From the NCBI GenBank assembly GCA_036272915.1, contig DATAXV010000001.1, positions 1-32,616 of the forward strand: a DNA stretch of 32,616 bases. Reading direction: 5' to 3'. The notes below the pieces were generated by a model, which had not been told where the DNA came from, did not search any database, and saw only the letters and a program-made list of their open reading frames with translations. Position numbers and translations under genes: made by a program. Shown in pieces: positions 7,698-14,360 of the stretch (positions are counted from its first letter, which is position 1; every line of letters starts with the position of its first letter). This DNA comes from DATAXV01 sp036272915. Lineage in GTDB: Bacteria > Chloroflexota > Dormibacteria > Dormibacterales > Dormibacteraceae.

Positions 7698-9122
7698 TCA
7701 CGCCGTCGGCGACGCCACCGGTTCGGGCGTCCCTCCGCGTTGCGCGGCGAGCTCATCCTCGCGGCCCAGGTCCTCGAGGGAGCGGCCGCTGGGCTCGGGC
7801 AGGGCCAGGGTGCAGACGGCGCCGCCGAGGTAGACGATGCCGGCGATGAGCTCGGTATGGGCGAGGCCGATGCCGGCCAGCAGCAGGGGTGCCGCCAGCG
7901 CGCCCATGTAGGCGCCGAACTTGGCCATCCCAGCGGAGAGTCCGTGCCCGGTGCCCCTCGCCGCGGCCGGGAAGACCTCGGCGGCGAAGACCATGGTGGT
8001 CACACCCCAGCCGGCGCCGAAGAAGCTGGCCGCACCGTAGAGGACGGCGAAGGGGCCGACCGAGCCGGTGACCCCCGGGATCACGCCGACCAGGATCAGC
8101 ATCAGACCGGCCAGGCCCAGACTGGCCAGCTGGATCCTCTTGTGTCCGATCCGGTCGATCAGGTAGATGGTGAGGATCAGTCCGGGGAGGGCCGCCAGGA
8201 CGGCGATCATGAAGGTGATGCTGGGCACCGTGACCAGCTGGGCGTGCGGCGCCAGCCCCTTGATGATCAGGGGGGCGGAGAGGCTGTTGCCGTACGAGGA
8301 GATGTCGGCGAAGAACCAGCCTCCGGCGGTGCCGAGCAGCGCCAGCAGATAGCCCCGGGTGCGCAGGAAGCGGAGCACGGTCATGGTGCCACCCGGGGTT
8401 GGACCGGTGACGGTGGCGGTGACGCTGCCATCGGAGTAGGCGGCCAGGTCGGCGGCGGCCTTCTTGGTGTCGCCGCGGACCCGGGAGACGTAGCGCGGGG
8501 ACTCCGGCATCCGCCGCCGGCTGTTGAGGACGGCGAGCGCGGGCAGGGCGCCGAGGCCGAGCATCAGCCGCCAGGCCAGCTCGTGCGGGATCCCGGAGGC
8601 GAGCAGCGTCATGGCCACGATCAGGCCCAGCAACTGGCCACCCGTGTAGCCGGCGAACATGATGCCGACCTGGCGGCCGCGATTGCGCTTGTTGGCCCAC
8701 TCCGTCATCAGCACCGCCGAGGTCGGATAGTCACCGCCGATACCGATGCCGAGGATGAAGCGGGTCACCAGCAGCCAGCCGAAGTTGGGCGCGAACGCGG
8801 TCAGGATCGCGCCGACCGCCATGATCGCCGCCTCAAGGCCGTAGATCCGCTTGCGCCCGAGCAGGTCGGAGATGCGGCCGAAGACGATCGCGCCGATGAA
8901 GGACGCGATCAGAGCGGTGCTGCTGAGCAGGCCGACCTGGGTGCTGCTGAGGTTGAACTGGGGCTTGATCAGCACCAGCGCCAGACCGATGATCTGCAGG
9001 TCGTAGGCGTCCGTGACGAACCCCATCCCAGCCGTCAGCGCGGCCTTGAGGTGGAGCAGTCCGGATGGCGCCTCGTTGAGCGCGTCGCTGACCGGGTCGT
9101 GGCCGCGTGTCGCCGTCGCCAT
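7698..9122 (-). CDS. MFS transporter, phosphate:H+ symporter-like, of the C-P lyase locus
   Basis: 474 residues with about twelve hydrophobic helices; ATG 9122 is preceded by AAGGAGG at seven bases. The N-terminal GMGFVTDAYDLQIIGLAL is the hallmark of the Pho84-like (PHS) branch of the major facilitator superfamily. GRISDLLGRKRIYG is the MFS loop 2-3 signature and RFILGIGIGGDYPTSAVLM the helix 4 signature. Near the C-terminus, FAAEVFPAAARGTGHGLSAG is a family motif, and PSGRSLEDL closes the sequence. It is divergent from phnF and shares its operator-rich promoter. No phnCDE transporter is present, so this is the local candidate for import of phosphonate, phosphite or phosphate, or for export of a product. 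The specificity is inference from context. Confidence 0.85.
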   Translation of the reverse strand: MATATRGHDPVSDALNEAPSGLLHLKAALTAGMGFVTDAYDLQIIGLALVLIKPQFNLSSTQVGLLSSTALIASFIGAIVFGRISDLLGRKRIYGLEAAIMAVGAILTAFAPNFGWLLVTRFILGIGIGGDYPTSAVLMTEWANKRNRGRQVGIMFAGYTGGQLLGLIVAMTLLASGIPHELAWRLMLGLGALPALAVLNSRRRMPESPRYVSRVRGDTKKAAADLAAYSDGSVTATVTGPTPGGTMTVLRFLRTRGYLLALLGTAGGWFFADISSYGNSLSAPLIIKGLAPHAQLVTVPSITFMIAVLAALPGLILTIYLIDRIGHKRIQLASLGLAGLMLILVGVIPGVTGSVGPFAVLYGAASFFGAGWGVTTMVFAAEVFPAAARGTGHGLSAGMAKFGAYMGALAAPLLLAGIGLAHTELIAGIVYLGGAVCTLALPEPSGRSLEDLGREDELAAQRGGTPEPVASPTA

Positions 9123-9166
9123 CGAGCTCCCTCCTTGACTCCTTCAAAGCGAATGTCCGTCTGAAC

Positions 9167-9178
9167 CTGAGTAGACAG
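9167..9178. promoter_or_regulatory. Candidate PhnF operator I
   Basis: CTGAGTAGACAG, with outer CTG/CAG symmetry and the TAGACA core. Its inner ten bases occur in inverted orientation in operator II. HutC-type GntR repressors such as mycobacterial PhnF bind related TATAGAC-containing palindromes. It lies on the MFS-proximal side of the divergent promoter. Confidence 0.45.
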
Positions 9179-9207
9179 GGTGTTCTGTTAGGGCGGCTTT
9201 GACGCCT

Positions 9208-9267
9208 GGTTAAGAGATCATCCATCGCCGGAAAGCGCGATCGGCGAGGTGAAACGCACTCTTAACC
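9208..9267. repeat. Inverted repeat GGTTAAGAG / CTCTTAACC
   Basis: Perfect nine-base arms at 9208-9216 and 9259-9267, 42 bases apart and nested inside the TGAGTAGACA/TGTCTACTCA pair. The GTTAA-containing arms may be sites for a second regulator, for example a PhoP-type phosphate response protein; this is inference. Confidence 0.45.
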
Positions 9268-9274
9268 TTTCCTG

Positions 9275-9286
9275 TTGTCTACTCAA
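9275..9286. promoter_or_regulatory. Candidate PhnF operator II
   Basis: TTGTCTACTCAA, with TTG/CAA outer symmetry. Its TGTCTACTCA (9276-9285) is the exact reverse complement of TGAGTAGACA at 9168-9177 in operator I, 98 bases away. Confidence 0.45.
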
Positions 9287-9323
9287 CTGCGATGGACGGC
9301 GCAATGGTCGCCTTGGCGATGGG

Positions 9324-9337
9324 CTTATCTAGACAAG
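9324..9337 (+). promoter_or_regulatory. Candidate PhnF operator III overlapping the phnF -35
   Basis: CTTATCTAGACAAG is a 14-base palindrome with one mismatched pair and the TCTAGA centre typical of HutC-type GntR operators. It covers the proposed -35 element, so binding should repress phnF and the phn genes behind it. Confidence 0.5.
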
Positions 9338-9359
9338 AAGGATCCTCGGGCGCTACCAT
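9330..9359 (+). promoter_or_regulatory. Candidate phn operon promoter
   Basis: TAGACA at 9330-9335 (one mismatch to TTGACA), an 18-base spacer and TACCAT at 9354-9359. The predicted start site falls at about 9366-9367, on the ATG used for phnF, so the transcript would be leaderless. Confidence 0.45.
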
Positions 9360-9366
9360 GGTGGCC

Positions 9367-10122
9367 ATGCCACGAACCGCGGCCGCCGAGGCTCCGCCCG
9401 CGACCTACATGCGCATCGCTGACACCCTGGCCCAGCGCCTCGCCCGGCGCCAGCCCGGCGCCCTGGTCGAGTCGGAGAACGAGCTGGCCGCGATGTTCGG
9501 GGTCAACCGGCTCACGGCTCGCGCCGCGCTGGAGGAGCTGGAGCGCCGCTACGCGGTGCGCCGGACCAAGGGCAGGGGGACCTTCGTCGCCCGCCGGTTC
9601 GACTACCGGATCGGACCCGACCGCACGCCCAGCTGGACCGTCACCGTGCGCGAGGCCGGGGGCAGGCCGAGGACCGAGAACGATCGCGTCCGCCTGGTCC
9701 GGCCGCCGATCTGGGCGCGGCGCGAGCTCGGGCTGGGCGAGGACGGCCGCGCCTACCACCTGCAGCGGCGAAGGTGGGTGGACGAGAACCTGGCGACCTA
9801 CTCCTCGAGCTTCGTCAGCCCCGAGGTGGTGCCCGGCTTCGAGCGGAGGATGGGCGTCGAGAGCTCGCTGCACGACGTCCTGACCGACTTCTACGAGCTG
9901 GCCCCCCAGCGGGCGTGGAGCCGGTGCGAGTTCGAGGTGGCGAGCCCCGCGGTGGCGAAGCAGCTGGGCCTCCGCGGCCGCGACCTGGTCTCGGTGGTCA
10001 GGGGCAGGCTCGACTGCGAGAGCAGCGGCCGTCGCATCGAGGCCAGCGTCGCCTACGCCCGGATGGACGTGCTCAACATCGTCTACGAGTTCGGCGTCGG
10101 AGCCGGGGAGGTGCGCCGGTGA
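9367..10122 (+). CDS. phnF: GntR/HutC-family regulator of the C-P lyase operon
   Basis: 251 residues from ATG 9367; ATG 9358 is an alternative. ATG 9367 is preferred because a TANNNT -10 lies seven bases upstream and no Shine-Dalgarno exists. Residues about 15-80 form the GntR winged helix (YMRIADTLAQRLARRQPG, SENELAAMFGVNRLTARAAL, RRTKGRGTFVARR). The remainder is a UTRA effector domain with the typical YSSSFVSPEVVPGF and IEASVAYARMDV segments. PhnF proteins repress phn genes and respond to phosphonate or phosphate-related ligands. It begins the rightward operon, overlaps phnG by four bases, and has three candidate operators upstream, one on its own promoter. Confidence 0.88.
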   Translation: MPRTAAAEAPPATYMRIADTLAQRLARRQPGALVESENELAAMFGVNRLTARAALEELERRYAVRRTKGRGTFVARRFDYRIGPDRTPSWTVTVREAGGRPRTENDRVRLVRPPIWARRELGLGEDGRAYHLQRRRWVDENLATYSSSFVSPEVVPGFERRMGVESSLHDVLTDFYELAPQRAWSRCEFEVASPAVAKQLGLRGRDLVSVVRGRLDCESSGRRIEASVAYARMDVLNIVYEFGVGAGEVRR

Positions 10123-10511
10123 CGCCCGAGCGCCGGTCGGAGGGTCTGGCCGCGGCCGTCCGCGTGCACCGCGACGAGGTGCTGCAAGAGGCGGTGGCGG
10201 TGGTCCGGCGGAGTCGGGTCGAGGTGATACGGCCGCCCGCCGCGGGCTCGGTGATGCTGGAGCTGGATTCGCCGGTCGGCTCCTTCTGCCTGACCGAGGT
10301 GGTGGTCACGTCGGCCGAGGTCCGCGTCGACGGTGGGACCGGATGGGCCTGTGTCCTCGGCTTCGACGAGGAGGCGGCGGTGGCGGCGGCGATCCTGGAT
10401 GGGAGCGCCGGCCCGACCGCGGAGCGACTGGCCGAGGCGGCGCTGACGGAGGAGGCCGAACAGGCCGAGGAGGAGGCGCGGATGGCGGCCGCGACGCGTG
10501 TCGATGGATGA
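10119..10511 (+). CDS. phnG: C-P lyase core complex subunit PhnG
   Basis: 130 residues from GTG 10119, which overlaps the phnF stop (GTGA) and follows GGGGAGG by seven bases. PhnG pairs with PhnI, PhnH and PhnJ in the membrane-free C-P lyase core, where PhnG and PhnI transfer the methylphosphonate or other alkylphosphonate onto ATP in place of adenine. Family features are visible: a helical start (EGLAAAVRVHRDEVLQEA), the GSVMLELDSPVGSFCLTEVVVT strand region and the GWACVLGFDEEAAVAAAILD segment. It is slightly shorter than the E. coli protein (150 aa), mostly at the ends. The C-terminus is rich in Glu and Ala. It overlaps phnH, suggesting coupled translation. Confidence 0.9.
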   Translation: MTPERRSEGLAAAVRVHRDEVLQEAVAVVRRSRVEVIRPPAAGSVMLELDSPVGSFCLTEVVVTSAEVRVDGGTGWACVLGFDEEAAVAAAILDGSAGPTAERLAEAALTEEAEQAEEEARMAAATRVDG

Positions 10512-10965
10512 GCAGACGGCGCACCGCGCCTTCCGCGCGCTGCTGCTGGCCAACTCCTACCCGGGCCGCGTCCAGGCCGGTCCGGCGGCGAGCGCTCCGG
10601 CGGTCCTCGAGGCCCTGCGCGAGGCGGTCTGGATGGATGCGCCGCAGGAGCCGCTGATCATGCCCGACGACGCCTCCAACCTGCTCGAGGGAGCGGGCCG
10701 CGGGACCGAGCTGGAGCCGGAGCGCGGCGCCACCCTGATCCGGCTGGTGCGAGTGGACGCGTCGCGCGTGCGGGTGGTGCTGGAGGGGCCCGGCGTCGAC
10801 GGCCGGATCCGCGCCTGGCTTCCACTGTCGCCCGCCGAGCTGGCCGCCCGGGATCGCGCCTGCGCCGCCTACCCGCTCGGCGTCGACCTCGTCTTCCTGG
10901 AGCCCGACGGGGGCATCGCGGCGTTGCCCAGGACCACCCGCGTCGCCATGCTGGAGGAGGTGTAG
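10504..10965 (+). CDS. phnH: C-P lyase core complex subunit PhnH, unusually compact
   Basis: 153 residues from ATG 10504 (GTG 10498 is the alternative), overlapping the phnG end, so probably translationally coupled. PhnH is a pyridoxal-transferase-fold protein without PLP that dimerises at the centre of the C-P lyase core. The start (AHRAFRALLLANSYPGRV), the ERGATLIRLVRV strand and the end (YPLGVDLVFLEPDGGIAALPRTTRV) match the family well. The E. coli protein has 194 residues; about 40 residues between the first helix and the GTELEPERGATL part are missing here, the part that in E. coli reads through the TPVWLSTPLNND region. The gene is otherwise open and in frame, so this looks like a compact form rather than a frameshift. 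Confidence 0.88.
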   Translation: MDEQTAHRAFRALLLANSYPGRVQAGPAASAPAVLEALREAVWMDAPQEPLIMPDDASNLLEGAGRGTELEPERGATLIRLVRVDASRVRVVLEGPGVDGRIRAWLPLSPAELAARDRACAAYPLGVDLVFLEPDGGIAALPRTTRVAMLEEV

Positions 10966-10967
10966 GG

Positions 10968-12041
10968 ATGGGGTACACCACCGTCCTCGATCGGAGCGGC
11001 GCCGTCGGCGCCGCCGCCCTGCTCGCCGAGTCGCAGTCGGCACGGGCGGGGGGCGGGTTCGCCTCGGGCCTCCTCGTCGACCAGGTCATGGCCGAGGCCG
11101 GCGTGGTCGAGCCCGGCATCGCCCGGCTCGCCCTCGACCAGGCCGACGGCGACCTCGCCCGCGCCGTGTCCCTGATCCGGGCCTGGTCGGCGGTGCTGCC
11201 CCGCCACGCCCCCTCGCGGGCCGGCTGGGAGGAGCTCGTCTGCCGCCGCCGGATCACCCCCGGCTTCGCCGGGCCCCGGGGCGGGCAGTACCTGGGGGCG
11301 TCTCGCGACTACGCCCAGCGGCTGCTCGATCTGAGCCCGCTCAGCCAGGCTCCGGTGGAGGCGGAGGAGTCCGAGCCGGTCCCGGAGGAGCCGACGGCCA
11401 ACGGCCACCAGGCGCCCTCCTCATTCCCCCGCGCCACCGGCAGCATCGACCGGGAGGGACTGGTCGCCGAGCCGCGGCCGCGCGCCGGCGCCCAGGACGT
11501 CACCCGGACCCCGGCCCACGGCTACGACCGGGGGGTGCTGCTTCAGCTGCTGTCCCGGGCCGAGAGCGGCGCTCTGGTCGCACTCGGCTACACCGGCATC
11601 CGCGGCAACGGCCGCCAGGATCCGACCCTGCTCGAGCTGCGGTCGGGGACCCTGCCGGTGCGCATGCGCCGTCCCGGCGGCGGCACCTTCACCCTCGGCC
11701 AGGTCCCGGCGGTGCTGGTCGAGATGGGCGGCTACCGCCTGCACGGAGGCCAGGTCGACGCGGCCCTGACCATCGGCGTCGGCGCCACGCCGGGCCGGCT
11801 CGAGCGGCGGGCGATCGCGGCGGCGGTGCTCGACGCCGGCTGCGCCCGCGCGGCCACCGACCCGCCCGACCGGCGCGAGCCCTGCGAGGACGCCGAGTTC
11901 CTCACCATCGCCCTCGACGGTCAGGAGGCGAGCGGGTTCGTCGAGCACCTGAAGCTGCCCCACCACGTCACCTTCACATCGGAGCTCGACCGCATCCGCC
12001 AGGCGCGGTCGGCAAGGAGGGTAGAGCCATCAGCGAGCTGA
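10968..12041 (+). CDS. phnI: C-P lyase core complex subunit PhnI
   Basis: 357 residues from ATG 10968, two bases after the phnH stop and preceded by GGAGGAGG. PhnI is the nucleosidase-like subunit that, with PhnG, PhnH and PhnL, forms alpha-D-ribose 1-methylphosphonate 5-triphosphate from ATP and alkylphosphonate. Recognisable parts are the MGYTTVLDRSGAVGAA start, LLVDQVMAEAGVVEP, the RRITPGFAGPRGGQYLGASRDYAQRLL region, and the C-terminal EDAEFLTIALDGQEASGFVEHLKLPHHVTF. Length matches the family (354 in E. coli). Residues about 118-175 are a variable, proline- and glutamate-rich linker. The end overlaps the proposed phnJ start by 13 bases. Confidence 0.92.
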   Translation: MGYTTVLDRSGAVGAAALLAESQSARAGGGFASGLLVDQVMAEAGVVEPGIARLALDQADGDLARAVSLIRAWSAVLPRHAPSRAGWEELVCRRRITPGFAGPRGGQYLGASRDYAQRLLDLSPLSQAPVEAEESEPVPEEPTANGHQAPSSFPRATGSIDREGLVAEPRPRAGAQDVTRTPAHGYDRGVLLQLLSRAESGALVALGYTGIRGNGRQDPTLLELRSGTLPVRMRRPGGGTFTLGQVPAVLVEMGGYRLHGGQVDAALTIGVGATPGRLERRAIAAAVLDAGCARAATDPPDRREPCEDAEFLTIALDGQEASGFVEHLKLPHHVTFTSELDRIRQARSARRVEPSAS

Positions 12042-12883
12042 CCGGCCTCCTGGAGACGCGGCCCGCGACCGGCTACGGCTTCGCCTACCTGGATGCCGCC
12101 TCCAAGCGTGAGATCCGGCGGGCGCTGCTCAAGTCGGTCTGCCTGCCCGGTCACCTGGTCCCCTTCGCCTCCCGGGAGATGCCGGTGGCGCGGGGGTGGG
12201 GGAGCGGCGGGCTCCAGGTCTCGCTGGCCACGGTCGTCCCCGAGGACACGGTCAAGGTGATCGACCAGGGCAGTGACTCGAGCATGAACGCGATCGCCCT
12301 GCGCGACCTCATCCAGCGGACGACCGGGGTCGAGACGACCACCGACGCCAGGGAGGCGACGCTGATCCAGACCCGCCACCGGATTCCCGAGGACGAGCTC
12401 GGGGAGGGCCAGGTCATGGTCTTCCAGGTCCCGATCTCGGACCCGCTGCGCCGGGTCGACCCGAGGCCCACGGTCACCCGCCGGCTCCACGCCGAGCGCG
12501 ACTACGCGCCGATCTGGCTCTACCTCTATGAGGACCACGCCCAGACCGGGCACTCCACCTTCGCCTCCGCCCACCCGGTCGAGGTCGAGGGCGGCTACAT
12601 CATGACCCCGAGCCCGATCCCGCGCCACGACGTGCCCCGCCTCGACGGCGCGCCCTTTCTCTCCCTGTTCGGCGCCGGCCGGGAGGCGGTGGTCTACGCC
12701 GTGCCGCCCTACACCGAGGTGAGGCCGCTCGCCTTCACCGACCGCCCCTTCGAGCGGGAGCACTTCGACGGCAGCTGTGCCCTCTGCGGCGCCGCCGACA
12801 CCTTCCTCGTCGAGGACGAGGAGGCGGACAGCCTGCGCCTGATCTGCTCCGACACCGACCACTGCCGGAGGGGGCGGTCGTGA
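12029..12883 (+). CDS. phnJ: C-P lyase catalytic subunit PhnJ, apparent ATC start codon
   Basis: Radical-SAM enzyme that cleaves the C-P bond of ribose 1-alkylphosphonate 5-phosphate, releasing the alkane and a 1,2-cyclic phosphate. The Fe-S ligands are in CALCG...CSDTDHC: C250, C253, C273 and C279 in my numbering. The glycyl-radical residue equivalent to E. coli Gly32 is G41 in KSVCLPGHLVPF. No ATG, GTG or TTG lies between the phnI end and ATG 12179, and starting at 12179 would delete G41. A perfect AAGGAGG (12014-12020) followed by eight bases points to ATC at 12029; the resulting 284 residues match family length (about 281-295). The next residues, SELTG, resemble usual PhnJ starts. Either ATC is used, or one base differs from ATG through a sequencing error. 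Confidence 0.9.
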   Translation: MSELTGLLETRPATGYGFAYLDAASKREIRRALLKSVCLPGHLVPFASREMPVARGWGSGGLQVSLATVVPEDTVKVIDQGSDSSMNAIALRDLIQRTTGVETTTDAREATLIQTRHRIPEDELGEGQVMVFQVPISDPLRRVDPRPTVTRRLHAERDYAPIWLYLYEDHAQTGHSTFASAHPVEVEGGYIMTPSPIPRHDVPRLDGAPFLSLFGAGREAVVYAVPPYTEVRPLAFTDRPFEREHFDGSCALCGAADTFLVEDEEADSLRLICSDTDHCRRGRS

Positions 12884-13695
12884 GCGCGGTGCTCGAGCTC
12901 GACGCTCTGACCGTGCGGTACGGCGAGGGCTGCCCCGAGTGTGAGGGGAGCGGCCCCGGCTCGCCCGCCCGCTGCACCCGCTGCGGCACGGTCTGGGCCT
13001 GCCGCGACGTCTCCCTCGAGGTGGAGGCGGGCGACACCGTCGGCATCGTCGGCGAATCCGGCTCGGGCAAGTCGACGGTGCTCGCCTGCGCCAACCTCGA
13101 CCGCCCGCCGACCTCGGGCAGGGTCCTCCTCCAGGGCGAGGACGTGACCGAGGTCAGGGGCGGGGCCAGGCGCCGCCTCCGGGCGGAGCGCCTGGGCATC
13201 GTCTACCAGGCCCCGGCGCAGGGGCTCGACCTCAGCGTGACCGCGGGGGGCAACGTCGCCGACCGGCTGCTCGCCGCGGGGGGCCGCGCCTACGCACCGC
13301 TGCGGGAGCGGGCGCTCGACCTGCACCAGCAGATGGAGCTGCCCGCCGGCCGCCTCGACGACCGCGCCCGATCCTTCAGCGGCGGCATGCAGCAGCGGGT
13401 CCAGCTCTCCCGGGCGCTCGCGACCGAGCCTCCCATCCTCCTGCTCGACGAGCCGACCTCGGGCCTCGACGTGTCGGTCCAGGCCCGGCTCCTCGACCTC
13501 ATCCGGCGGGTCCAGCTGGAGCGGGCGGTGGCGATGGTCATCGTCTCCCACGACCTCGCCGTGATCCGGATGCTGGCCGACCGGCTGCTGGTGATGCAGC
13601 AGGGCCGGGTGGTCGAGCAGGGCGTCACCGACCAGGTGCTGGGCGATCCCCAGCACGCCTACTCCCAACTGCTTGTGAGCTCGCAACTGCAATGA
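12880..13695 (+). CDS. phnK: C-P lyase ABC-type ATPase PhnK
   Basis: 271 residues from GTG 12880, overlapping the phnJ stop (GTGA). PhnK is an ABC ATPase without transmembrane partners that docks on PhnJ in the C-P lyase core and drives its turnover. Walker A GESGSGKST is at 58-66, the signature FSGGMQQRVQLSRAL follows, and Walker B is ILLLDEPTSGLD. VQARLLDLIRRVQ and the ending DPQHAYSQLLVSSQLQ are PhnK-typical. Between the first strand and Walker A it carries a Cys cluster (C18, C21, C32, C35, C41) absent from the E. coli protein but known in other PhnK sequences; it resembles a zinc ribbon. It overlaps phnL by four bases. Confidence 0.92.
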   Translation: MSAVLELDALTVRYGEGCPECEGSGPGSPARCTRCGTVWACRDVSLEVEAGDTVGIVGESGSGKSTVLACANLDRPPTSGRVLLQGEDVTEVRGGARRRLRAERLGIVYQAPAQGLDLSVTAGGNVADRLLAAGGRAYAPLRERALDLHQQMELPAGRLDDRARSFSGGMQQRVQLSRALATEPPILLLDEPTSGLDVSVQARLLDLIRRVQLERAVAMVIVSHDLAVIRMLADRLLVMQQGRVVEQGVTDQVLGDPQHAYSQLLVSSQLQ

Positions 13696-14360
13696 CGCTC
13701 GAGATCCGGGAACTCCGCAAGTCCTTCACCCAGCACGCGCTGGGCCGCCGGATCGACGTGCTCGAAGGCGTCAGCCTCAGCGTCGCCCCTGGCGAGTGCG
13801 TCGTCCTCAGCGGCCCCAGCGGCTCCGGCAAGACCACGCTCCTCCGCTGCGTCTACGGCCAGGCGCTGCCCGACGCCGGCTCGATCCGGATCGAGGCCGG
13901 CGGGGAGGAGCGGGAGATGGTCGGGGCCGGGCCGAGCACGGTTCTCGCCGCCCGGCGCCGGCTGGTCGGCCTGGCCACCCAGTTCCTCGACGTGGTGCCG
14001 CGCGTGCCGGCCCTCGAGCTTCTGCGCCAGCGCGGCCAGGAGCGGGCCGCCGCCGGCCGCCTGCTGAGCCGGCTCGGGCTGGCCGAGGAGCTGCACGACA
14101 TGCCGCCGGCGACCTTCTCCGGCGGGCAGCGCCAGATCGTCAACCTGGCCCTGGCCCTCTCCAGCCGGCGGCCGCTGCTGCTCCTCGACGAGGTCACCGC
14201 GTCGCTCGACCCGGCCCGGCGGCGGGCGGCCCTGGAGCTGATCCAGGAACGCAAGCAGGAGGGAGTGGCCATGCTCGCCGTCTTCCACGACGTGCCCACC
14301 CAGAGCGGGCTGGTGGACCGCGTCCTGACCGTCCGCCAGGGCCAGCTGGTGGCCGCCTGA
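13692..14360 (+). CDS. phnL: C-P lyase ABC-type ATPase PhnL
   Basis: 222 residues from ATG 13692, overlapping phnK (ATGA). Walker A GPSGSGKTT at 41-49, the signature FSGGQRQIVNLALAL and Walker B LLLLDEVTASLD are intact. The start MTLEIRELRKSFTQHALGRR and the segment LATQFLDVVPRVPALELL are PhnL features. PhnL participates with PhnGHI in attaching the phosphonate to ATP and can bind the core complex together with PhnK. No membrane-spanning partner is encoded here, so it acts as a cytoplasmic component and not as part of a transporter. It overlaps phnM by a single base (TGATG). Confidence 0.92.
   Translation: MTLEIRELRKSFTQHALGRRIDVLEGVSLSVAPGECVVLSGPSGSGKTTLLRCVYGQALPDAGSIRIEAGGEEREMVGAGPSTVLAARRRLVGLATQFLDVVPRVPALELLRQRGQERAAAGRLLSRLGLAEELHDMPPATFSGGQRQIVNLALALSSRRPLLLLDEVTASLDPARRRAALELIQERKQEGVAMLAVFHDVPTQSGLVDRVLTVRQGQLVAA

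Noticed and set aside
7740..9164. 474-codon frame opposite the MFS transporter
   Set aside because: Antisense shadow of similar length; no recognisable motif, mostly Gly, Asp, Gln and Ala.
12179..12883. phnJ starting at ATG 12179
   Set aside because: This would delete the conserved N-terminus including the glycyl-radical Gly, and it has no suitable ribosome site, whereas a perfect one stands before 12029.
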